Source: Candidatus Uhrbacteria bacterium (GTDB lineage Bacteria; Patescibacteriota; Patescibacteriia; 2-12-FULL-60-25). Taken from it: a stretch of DNA of 7,607 nucleotides. The position numbers and the translations under genes are program-made. The notes under the pieces are model-generated. The model was not told the DNA's origin. It worked only from the letters and a program-made list of their open reading frames with translations, and searched no databases. The stretch covers positions 1 to 7,607 of the forward strand of contig CAIKNB010000030.1 in assembly GCA_903828685.1 (NCBI GenBank), in the 5' to 3' direction. This document shows, one piece after another, positions 1 to 5,645 of this stretch (positions are counted from its first letter, which is position 1; every line of letters begins with the position of its first letter).

Positions 1-42
1 AAGCTGGATCTGGACAGCTTGGCGCGAACTCTCGCGCTATAA
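1..42 (+). CDS. Possible 3' end of a convergent plus-strand gene (partial)
   Basis: Reading from base 1, one plus-strand frame encodes KLDLDSLARTLAL and stops at TAA (40-42). Two inverted repeats and a strong plus-oriented terminator follow, so some transcript must end here coming from the left. The other two plus frames stay open a little longer, with stops near 74-76 and 99-101. The frame is therefore a choice: the first was preferred because it stops before the hairpins and has an ordinary composition. Thirteen residues are too few to name a family. The transcript could also be a non-coding RNA. Confidence 0.35.
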   Translation, partial: KLDLDSLARTLAL

Positions 43-62
43 AGTCGCCGTCCCGGCGACTT
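42..62. other. Inverted repeat (8-bp stem, 5-nt loop)
   Basis: AAGTCGCC (42-49) and GGCGACTT (55-62) are perfectly complementary around the loop GTCCC. No T-run follows on the plus strand. On the minus strand only TTTATA follows, so it is not a convincing intrinsic terminator in either direction. It lies between the presumed plus-strand stop codon and the terminator at 83-113, so it may be a 3'-end stabilising hairpin. On the minus strand it would be the first stable hairpin after mnmA that is not preceded by an A-tract. Confidence 0.5.
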
Positions 63-82
63 GCCGGCAATCCTGACTCATT

Positions 83-113
83 CCCCTATCCGCGCGGATA
101 GGGGTTTTGTTTT
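83..113 (+). terminator. Rho-independent terminator, plus-strand orientation
   Basis: Bases 83-104 form a perfect palindrome with 11-base half-sites (CCCCTATCCGC / GCGGATAGGGG). As RNA this folds into a GC-rich stem of about 9 bp with a short GCGC loop. TTTTGTTTT (105-113) follows directly, the standard arrangement for an intrinsic terminator of plus-strand transcription. On the minus strand the same stem is preceded by an A-rich run and followed by GAATGAGTC, so it lacks the U-tract needed to stop the mnmA operon. The terminator separates two convergent units. Confidence 0.85.
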
Positions 114-121
114 ATCCGCTT

Positions 122-1222
122 TCAAACGATGATGCCGCCGCCCAGGCATTCCTGGCCGCGATACAACACGGCCGACTGACCTGGCGCTACGGCTTTGACC
201 TGCTCGGCGAAATCAATCCGCAGTCGGGAATTTTTCCTTCCTCCAATCTTCGGCCGCAACACGGTGGCTTTGACCGGCTCTTGCCGATAGCGCACCTGGA
301 CTTGGCACTTGAACGGAAGTTTGGGCAACCGACCGGAAATCCAGCGCAAATCCCCGATATCTGCCGAGCTGCGGAATAAGCGCGGATGATTGGCTCCCTG
401 CACCACGATGAGCCGGTTGAAATTAAGATCCTTGTCAGCCACGTACCAAGGTTTAGCGCCTTGCGAGACCAAAATCCTATGGCGTTGCCCTACGGTATAA
501 GCGTCTAAACCCTGGTGCCGGCCCAAAATTTTGCCATGTTCATCCACAATGTCTCCAGGCTTGGATTTGATTTTCTTGCGCAAGAATTTGACCATGTCCA
601 GCTTGCCAATAAAACAGATGCCTTGGCTGTCGGGCTTTTCGGCCGTGGGAAGCTTGAAGCCGCGTGCAGCTTCACGCACCTGTGGTTTTTTCAGCTTGCC
701 GATGGGAAACAGCGCGTGTTTCAAAGCCGCTTGCGATACGCGGTATAAAAAATACGATTGGTCCTTGTCAGAATCGACACCACGTAAAAGATGCGTGAGA
801 CCTGACTTGTCGCGATACAAATCCGCATAATGGCCAGTGGCCACAAAATCAAAACTAAGCTTTTTGGCCGCCGCAGCAAACAAGCCGAACTTGATGACCT
901 CGTTGCACAACACGTCCGGGTTCGGCGTTGTGCCGGCAGCATAATTCTTGAACAGATCCGCCACCACTTTGTCGCGATAACTTTTTTCGAAATCAAACGT
1001 CAAAAGCGGAATCCCCAAACGCGCTGCCACGCGCAAAGCATCGCGGCGCTCCCCTTTCCATGCGCATTCTCCGGAGGCGAGTTCCTTGGTATCGCTCCAG
1101 TTTTTGATGAAGCCTCCTGTCACGTCATAACCCTGGCGCACCAACAAAGCCGCGGCTACGCTCGAATCCACGCCACCCGACATGCCGACGAGCACGCTCT
1201 TGATGTTTTGCCGCTTGGCCAT
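122..1222 (-). CDS. mnmA: tRNA-specific 2-thiouridylase MnmA
   Basis: MnmA is the cytoplasmic enzyme that adenylates and thiolates C2 of the wobble uridine (U34) in tRNAs for Lys, Glu and Gln, using ATP and a persulfide sulfur donor. The 366-residue product matches the usual family length. The ATP-binding PP-loop SGGVDS is at residues 15-20. The NPDVLCNE segment carries the first catalytic Cys (C106). DQSYFL is at 154-159 and SQGICFIG carries the second Cys (C203). The C-terminal region (about 240-366) has the expected beta-barrel elements and ends in GGGIIV. The ATG at 1222 lies four bases after the stop of the deacetylase gene and has no clear Shine-Dalgarno sequence, which suggests coupled translation. 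It is the last gene of the minus-strand block. The stop is TGA at 122-124, just before the convergent terminator. The enzyme looks intact. Confidence 0.96.
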   Translation of the reverse strand: MAKRQNIKSVLVGMSGGVDSSVAAALLVRQGYDVTGGFIKNWSDTKELASGECAWKGERRDALRVAARLGIPLLTFDFEKSYRDKVVADLFKNYAAGTTPNPDVLCNEVIKFGLFAAAAKKLSFDFVATGHYADLYRDKSGLTHLLRGVDSDKDQSYFLYRVSQAALKHALFPIGKLKKPQVREAARGFKLPTAEKPDSQGICFIGKLDMVKFLRKKIKSKPGDIVDEHGKILGRHQGLDAYTVGQRHRILVSQGAKPWYVADKDLNFNRLIVVQGANHPRLFRSSADIGDLRWISGRLPKLPFKCQVQVRYRQEPVKATVLRPKIGGRKNSRLRIDFAEQVKAVAPGQSAVLYRGQECLGGGIIV

Positions 1223-1226
1223 AGGC

Positions 1227-2168
1227 TTATTTGCTGAAGCGCTTAAGCAACACGGGCATATCTTCGTAATCGAAAATGCGCAAACGCGTGAGTTCCAGCA
1301 AAGTCGAGGAAGTATGTTCAGATCCAGGTTTGGTGGAAAAAGCCGTCAGGTATCCGGCCTGACGCACCAAATCCGTGGTCGTGGCGTCGAACTTGCCGTA
1401 AGGATAAGCGAATGACGTGACCGTGTGGCCCAATAGCTTTTCCAAATCCTGCTTGGATCCATCAATCTCATCCTGCTGCACTGCCGTCTTGTATGAAACG
1501 AGCCAGGCATGATGACGCGTATGCGAAGCGATGGTGCACAGGCCCGACCGGTCCATCTCCTGCAGCATGGCATTATCCATATAGGCGGATTTTGCGGCAT
1601 GAAAATCCGTGATGACGAAGAACGTCGCCTTCAAACCCAGCTGTTTGAGGATAGGAAACGCGTAAGTGTACTGTCCGACATAACCATCATCAAAAGTGAT
1701 AAGCAGCGGCTTTGACGGCAAAGCGGCGCCTTGATCCATGGCTGCGTACAGCTCATCCGGCGTGATGGTGTGATAGCCCAAATCCATGATCGCTTTCATC
1801 TGCGCAGCGAAATGCTCGGGTGTGACGGTCAGGGCTTTTTGCATCTTGGTCAAATCCGGCGTGATGGGACGCACATAGTGGTACATGAGCACCGGCGCGT
1901 TGATGGGATGCTGATTCGCTGGAACGCGCGGCGTGCTGGAAACCGAGGCAGCCAAAGAAAACGCAGGCGGTGCTTGCACCGGAGAGAAATCCGCCGGAAT
2001 GACCACGTTGCGCGCGCCTTCGGGAACAAATTGTTCGGCCTGCGCATTGCGCTGCCAATCATCAACGGCGCGTTTGCCGTCTACGATGAGCGAACCGTGT
2101 ACGCTTAAGGAGGCGGCGCACAGGATGGCAGCTGCTCCGCTCAAGGGTAAGACGATCCGCAAATGCAT
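1227..2168 (-). CDS. Exported NodB-type polysaccharide deacetylase (CE4)
   Basis: This is a predicted metal-dependent deacetylase acting on N-acetylated sugars outside the membrane, most likely peptidoglycan or an exopolysaccharide. From the ATG at 2168 the product has 313 residues. Residues 1-26 form a basic-then-hydrophobic signal peptide or membrane anchor, then comes a linker of about 60 residues rich in Ala/Pro/Ser. The catalytic domain begins near 90 with PVLMYHYV. CE4 motifs visible are TFDDG (158-162; D160 as base, D161 as metal ligand), SHTRHH (H216 and H220 as metal ligands) and AYPYG (254-258). A late TRLRIFD segment also fits. A longer frame opens at GTG 2231, but it would overlap rlmN and put 21 charged residues before the signal peptide, so ATG 2168 is preferred. 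That leaves a 25-base gap after rlmN. No clear ribosome binding site is seen. The exact substrate (GlcNAc or MurNAc) cannot be read from sequence. Confidence 0.87.
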   Translation of the reverse strand: MHLRIVLPLSGAAAILCAASLSVHGSLIVDGKRAVDDWQRNAQAEQFVPEGARNVVIPADFSPVQAPPAFSLAASVSSTPRVPANQHPINAPVLMYHYVRPITPDLTKMQKALTVTPEHFAAQMKAIMDLGYHTITPDELYAAMDQGAALPSKPLLITFDDGYVGQYTYAFPILKQLGLKATFFVITDFHAAKSAYMDNAMLQEMDRSGLCTIASHTRHHAWLVSYKTAVQQDEIDGSKQDLEKLLGHTVTSFAYPYGKFDATTTDLVRQAGYLTAFSTKPGSEHTSSTLLELTRLRIFDYEDMPVLLKRFSK

Positions 2169-2193
2169 AAAGCGAGGCAAGTATAGCTTATGT

Positions 2194-3219
2194 TCAGGAA
2201 TTTTTCTTGGCGCGCGCCGCCAATTGTCCACATGCGGCGTCGATATCTTCGCCGAACGATACGCGGAATGTCACCAAGATGCCGTTATCGCGCAAAATCT
2301 GCATGAACCGTTCGCGCTGATCTTGGGGCGAAGGCATGAACTTTCCGGTCTGATGGTATTTGATCAGGTTGACCTGGAACAAGCGGCGGTTGTGGCCTAA
2401 GAGTTTAACCAAATCCTCGGCCGCTTCATCCGAATCATTCACGCCGTCGATAAGCAGATATTCGAACAGAACCTTGCGGTTAGTGGCAGCTGCATAATCG
2501 TCCACGGCTGCCATGAGCTCGCGCAACGGAAAAAGCTTGTTGACCGGCATCAAAGAATCGCGCAAAGCGTCATTGGCCGCGTGCAAAGAAATAGCCAGAT
2601 TGACCTGGAGCTTTTCCGCGGCCAGTTTTTTTATGCCCGGTACCAATCCGCAGGTCGAAACGGTCATGTGCCTGGCGCCCAAATTAAATCCTTCCGGATC
2701 ATGCAGCAACTTGATTGCGCTAAGCACTTCATCGTAATTGCTGAACGGCTCGCCCATGCCCATGAATACGATGTTGGTGACGTGCGCATCTTGCGTCTTG
2801 AGATATCTGGCAAAATAGATGACCTGTTCCACGATTTCATCCGCAGTCAGATTGCGTTTTAAACCGCCTTGGCCCGTGGCGCAAAATTTGCAGCCCATGG
2901 CGCAACCCGCCTGACTGGAGACGCACACCGTATTGCGTCCGGCTTCGTGGCGCATGAGAACAGCTTCGATGCATAGCCCGTCAGCGCAGGAAAACAAAAC
3001 CTTCACCGTATCCTGGCGCGAGCTTACGGCCTGGGTCACGAGTTCGAGGCTATCCCAAGGAATCGCCTCTTTGAGGTCATCCCGTAACTGTTTGGGGAAA
3101 GTCGAAAGGTCATCCCAACCGCCCAGGAATTCAGCATAAAAAGCCCGTTTAGCCTGGGCTAAACGGAAAGCTGGTTGGCCTGTTTGTGCCAAATGGCGCT
3201 GTAATTCGCCTAAATTCAT
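2194..3219 (-). CDS. rlmN: Dual-specificity rRNA/tRNA adenine-C2 methyltransferase RlmN
   Basis: RlmN is a cytoplasmic radical-SAM enzyme that methylates C2 of A2503 in 23S rRNA and of A37 in some tRNAs. From ATG 3219 the product has 341 residues, slightly shorter than the E. coli enzyme. The 4Fe-4S cluster motif CAMGCKFC gives C106, C110 and C113. GMGEP (154-158) is the SAM-binding motif. C99 (TVCVSS) and C330 (DAACGQ) match the two extra conserved cysteines, the latter being the methyl-carrying residue. The N-terminal 90 residues fit the RNA-binding domain. An upstream ATG at 3276 would add 19 residues inside the preceding gene. ATG 3219 is chosen because it forms an ATGA overlap with the carboxypeptidase stop (3216-3218) and begins with a normal RlmN N-terminus. 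Cfr-type resistance is unlikely given the housekeeping form. Confidence 0.96.
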   Translation of the reverse strand: MNLGELQRHLAQTGQPAFRLAQAKRAFYAEFLGGWDDLSTFPKQLRDDLKEAIPWDSLELVTQAVSSRQDTVKVLFSCADGLCIEAVLMRHEAGRNTVCVSSQAGCAMGCKFCATGQGGLKRNLTADEIVEQVIYFARYLKTQDAHVTNIVFMGMGEPFSNYDEVLSAIKLLHDPEGFNLGARHMTVSTCGLVPGIKKLAAEKLQVNLAISLHAANDALRDSLMPVNKLFPLRELMAAVDDYAAATNRKVLFEYLLIDGVNDSDEAAEDLVKLLGHNRRLFQVNLIKYHQTGKFMPSPQDQRERFMQILRDNGILVTFRVSFGEDIDAACGQLAARAKKNS

Positions 3220-4139
3220 TTGCTTAACGCCGTCTTTACCTCCGGCGGGTTCCAAGCATACGCATCCCAGGCCCAATTGGCAAGGGATTTGGCGGAATTG
3301 AAGGAACTTTGCTTTGCCGGCGCTCCCAGAACCACTACCACGAGTTGGTGTTTGCCTGAGGCGTCAGCCGCTTCCAGAGCGAAATTATAATCTGATTCGT
3401 AGATGAAACCTGTCTTGCCTCCGATTACGTTGACGTCTGATTCGAGCGTCAGCAGATGATTGGTGCTCTTCACGTTCTTAGTGATCTTGTGGTTGCGAAT
3501 CTTGAAGCTGTAAAGCTTGGTCGAGGCTGCTTTGCGGATGGTGCTGTTGGCAAAAGCAGCTTTGACGATCTTGGCCATATCCAAGGCGGATGTTACGTTC
3601 TTCTCATTCAGGCCCGTGGGCTCGACGAAACTCGAATGTTCAAGGCCGAGCTTTTTGGCTGTGGCGTTCATTTGTTTGACGAATCCCTTCATGCCCAAAC
3701 CGGAAAGGCGCGCCAGCGACATGGTGGTGTTATTGGCGCTGCCCACGATGCTGGAATAGAACATGTCTTTGATGCTCATGGTCGAACCCACAGGCACTAC
3801 CAAACTACCGCCGCCCACTTCATCCGCCTGTTTGGTGGCATAGATAGCTGTCCACGGCTGATGGTGTTGCACGGTGACGAGCGCAGACATGAGCTTGCTC
3901 AAACTCGCTGCTGGCCAGACTTTTTCCGGCTGATAGCTGTAGAGTACCTTGCCGCTAGCGGCATCCATGACCACAGCCCCAGCAAACTGTCCGCTGGAAC
4001 GCGAATAATCCGCAGCATTGGTCTTGAGCACGGGTAAGATGGTCTTGGCCCAAACCGTTGCGGGGAGACAGAGCGCAAAACCTAAAAAAAGCATCGTTCC
4101 GAGTGCTCTGACAATTCTCCTTTCCGTTGCCTCAAACAT
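3216..4139 (-). CDS. Exported D-alanyl-D-alanine carboxypeptidase/endopeptidase (peptidase S11)
   Basis: This is a penicillin-binding serine peptidase of the PBP5/PBP7 class acting on peptidoglycan stem peptides outside the membrane. The 307-residue product has a signal peptide (basic start, hydrophobic core about 13-29, likely cleavage after TVWA at 31). The three active-site motifs are intact: SLSK (S79 nucleophile, K82), SAN (134-136) and KTG (242-244). The family segment FVEPTGLNEKNVTS is at 171-184. The protein ends about 60 residues after KTG, so it lacks the C-terminal beta domain and membrane-anchoring helix of PBP5 and resembles PBP7 in size. It could therefore be a D,D-endopeptidase instead of a carboxypeptidase. 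It starts 31 bases after the L,D-transpeptidase stop, with TAGGA ten bases before ATG 4139. A stronger AAAGGAGAA sits inside codons 6-9 with no usable ATG/GTG/TTG in frame at normal spacing. Confidence 0.92.
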   Translation of the reverse strand: MFEATERRIVRALGTMLFLGFALCLPATVWAKTILPVLKTNAADYSRSSGQFAGAVVMDAASGKVLYSYQPEKVWPAASLSKLMSALVTVQHHQPWTAIYATKQADEVGGGSLVVPVGSTMSIKDMFYSSIVGSANNTTMSLARLSGLGMKGFVKQMNATAKKLGLEHSSFVEPTGLNEKNVTSALDMAKIVKAAFANSTIRKAASTKLYSFKIRNHKITKNVKSTNHLLTLESDVNVIGGKTGFIYESDYNFALEAADASGKHQLVVVVLGAPAKQSSFNSAKSLANWAWDAYAWNPPEVKTALSK

Positions 4140-4149
4140 GCAGATATTT

Positions 4150-4154
4150 TCCTA
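4150..4154 (-). promoter_or_regulatory. Ribosome binding site for the S11 peptidase gene
   Basis: TAGGA on the minus strand lies ten bases before the ATG at 4139. It is a modest Shine-Dalgarno match with slightly long spacing, but it is the clearest one in front of any gene in this block. It supports the start at 4139 over the internal ATG at residue 16, which would cut into the signal peptide's basic region. Confidence 0.4.
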
Positions 4155-4170
4155 CGTCCGCGCCCATCGG

Positions 4171-4950
4171 TCAACGCACGATCTTGACCGGCGTAGCCAC
4201 TGGCGTCCAGTCATACATCTTCTTGGCCGGTCCCACACCCAAACGCACGCAACCGCCAGACGCCGGCGTACCCAGATGATCCTCCCCTTCTTTGCGTCCA
4301 TCGGGCCATTCGGGCAATTCATGGATACCTAGACCCTTAGTTGAGAATTCCATCCACCACGGCATCCAAAGCTTGGCATGGTTGGACCAGGCGCGCGGAT
4401 TCTTGTTGAGGACTTTGAAGTCGCCCGTGGGCGTGGGATAGCCTTTGCGGCCGGTCGAGACTTTGTATGAAGCCAGGGTCACGCCACCGAGCATTTGATC
4501 CAAGGTCTGCGTGGAAAGATGAACCTTGATGCTCTTAGGCAACGGAACCGTCGAAGTCGAGGAGGGCGAAAAACCGGCAGTCACTTCTGTGCCGTCAGCA
4601 TGCCCGTCGCCGTCCGTATCCGGATTCGTGGGATCGGTATTGAACAGTAATTCCATGCGGTCATCCAAACCGTCATGGTCATAATCACCCGACACAAACT
4701 TTCCTGTGCCGTCAGGGTTGAACCCGTGCTCGATCTCGGTCAAATCATCATAACCGTCATGGTCCGTGTCTTTATCCAAAGGATTGGTATGAAAGACCTG
4801 CGTTTCCCAAACATCCGGCAGACCATCGCAATCCGAGTCCGGCAGACCGTGGCTTTGGCAGGCTTGTTGGGCTTGCGCGCTCCAAGGTAAAAATATCGCG
4901 CCTATGAGCCAAACCGCCGCGATGCGTCGAGCTGTCGCAAATGTTTTCAT
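4171..4950 (-). CDS. Exported L,D-transpeptidase (YkuD) with Asp-rich calcium-binding-type repeats
   Basis: This is a predicted periplasmic or cell-surface enzyme forming 3-3 peptidoglycan cross-links, or attaching proteins to stem peptides, through a catalytic Cys. From ATG 4950 it has 259 residues. The signal peptide spans 1-27 (likely cleavage after SAQA). Four thrombospondin type-3-like Asp motifs follow: DSDCDG (38-43), DKDTDHDG (59-66), DYDHDG (89-94) and DTDGDG (111-116). These resemble Ca2+-binding loops. The YkuD domain spans about 138-259, with VSTG (165-168), PTPTGDFKV (172-180), GIH (208-210) and SGGCVRLG (231-238), giving H210 and C234 as catalytic residues. The motif has SGGC in place of the commoner SHGC, a variant seen in this family. 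ATG 4950 overlaps the hydrolase stop as ATGA. The upstream ATG at 4974 would add eight residues before a normal signal peptide and is less likely. C31 and C41 could form a disulfide. Confidence 0.92.
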   Translation of the reverse strand: MKTFATARRIAAVWLIGAIFLPWSAQAQQACQSHGLPDSDCDGLPDVWETQVFHTNPLDKDTDHDGYDDLTEIEHGFNPDGTGKFVSGDYDHDGLDDRMELLFNTDPTNPDTDGDGHADGTEVTAGFSPSSTSTVPLPKSIKVHLSTQTLDQMLGGVTLASYKVSTGRKGYPTPTGDFKVLNKNPRAWSNHAKLWMPWWMEFSTKGLGIHELPEWPDGRKEGEDHLGTPASGGCVRLGVGPAKKMYDWTPVATPVKIVR

Positions 4951-5621
4951 CCGCGTAAGATTCCGGCCATCCATTCCGCGATCTTGTCCGGAAGTTTGAC
5001 ATCGGAGCCGAACATCTCGGTGCCGTGGCCCGCGCCCTTATACGGAGTAAAGATCTTGCGATCGACGGGCGCTGAATCGAAAATCGTTTTTGCTGCTTTG
5101 AAAGAATCTTTATCCTCTTCCGATGCCGCAATATACAGCGCCTGGTCAGACACCAGATGCTGGATGTCTTCGAAGGCATTCAAACCGCGCAAATCAATGC
5201 CCGGAGAGAGCAATGCTCCGCAGGGCATGCTGGGATGCGTGGCCATAATCTTTGCCGCCAAGTTCGCGCCGAATGATGCGCCGCAGACCGCCACACGGTC
5301 CGGTTCAAGTCCGCGGTGCTTGATCCACTCAACGCCGTAATACACGTCGTTCAGGGCCGTGAGATGTTCCTCGTCGCTGAACGAGCGGTGATCCAGCAAC
5401 GCGCCTTTGTATCCTTGGGTGCTTTCGCCGTGTCCGCGCAAATCAATGGCCAGCGAGGCCAAACCGACCTTAGCCAGCGAACGCTGCAAACCGGCCCAAG
5501 AGGTGCGCGTAGAATGCATCATGTGGAGCAACAGCACAGCGCCGAGCATGGTGGGAGTCGGATACCAATCGCCGACTATCGTGACCTGGTCAGCGGTTAC
5601 GTAGGAAATTTTTTCGGCCAT
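4947..5621 (-). CDS. Alpha/beta hydrolase, dienelactone-hydrolase-like
   Basis: This is a 224-residue serine hydrolase of the alpha/beta fold with no signal peptide or membrane segment, so it is probably cytoplasmic. The oxyanion-hole region LLHMMHSTRTSW is at 31-42. DLRGHGES (60-67) is typical of the fold. The nucleophile elbow GASFG (114-118) gives S116. The catalytic acid is probably D170 in the ASEEDKDS loop, and the catalytic His is H199 in GAGHG. A full triad is thus present. The substrate is unknown: similar proteins hydrolyse esters, lactones or acyl-peptides. It begins 24 bases after the ATPase gene, has no visible Shine-Dalgarno sequence, and its TGA overlaps the ATG of the L,D-transpeptidase, so the two are probably co-translated. 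A role in wall or envelope metabolism is suggested only by its neighbours. Confidence 0.85.
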   Translation of the reverse strand: MAEKISYVTADQVTIVGDWYPTPTMLGAVLLLHMMHSTRTSWAGLQRSLAKVGLASLAIDLRGHGESTQGYKGALLDHRSFSDEEHLTALNDVYYGVEWIKHRGLEPDRVAVCGASFGANLAAKIMATHPSMPCGALLSPGIDLRGLNAFEDIQHLVSDQALYIAASEEDKDSFKAAKTIFDSAPVDRKIFTPYKGAGHGTEMFGSDVKLPDKIAEWMAGILRG

Positions 5622-5645
5622 ATGTTTTTAGAGGTTGATGACAGT

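Noticed and set aside
1..121. Tail of a tRNA, tmRNA or other structured RNA gene
   Set aside because: There is no TPsiC-arm-like GGTTCGAATCC, no CCA end and no recognisable tmRNA or RNase P signature. The hairpins alone do not identify an RNA family.
107..379. Plus-strand open frame after the terminator, opposite mnmA
   Set aside because: It starts inside the terminator's T-run region, is entirely antisense to the conserved C-terminal part of mnmA, and shows no domain.
2180..2185. TATACT on the minus strand just upstream of the deacetylase ATG as a -10 promoter box
   Set aside because: No -35-like hexamer lies 16-18 bases upstream (AAGAAA or similar), and the box would leave a leader of only about five bases. 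An internal promoter is not supported without transcript data.
2169..2231. Longer deacetylase start at GTG 2231
   Set aside because: It would overlap rlmN by 38 bases, uses GTG, and puts 21 basic residues before what is otherwise a normal signal peptide. ATG 2168 fits better.
3456..4037. Plus-strand open frame of 193 codons opposite the S11 peptidase gene
   Set aside because: It lies wholly antisense to a gene with intact catalytic motifs. Its product shows no recognisable domain and is rich in His/Arg/Cys, as is typical of shadow frames.
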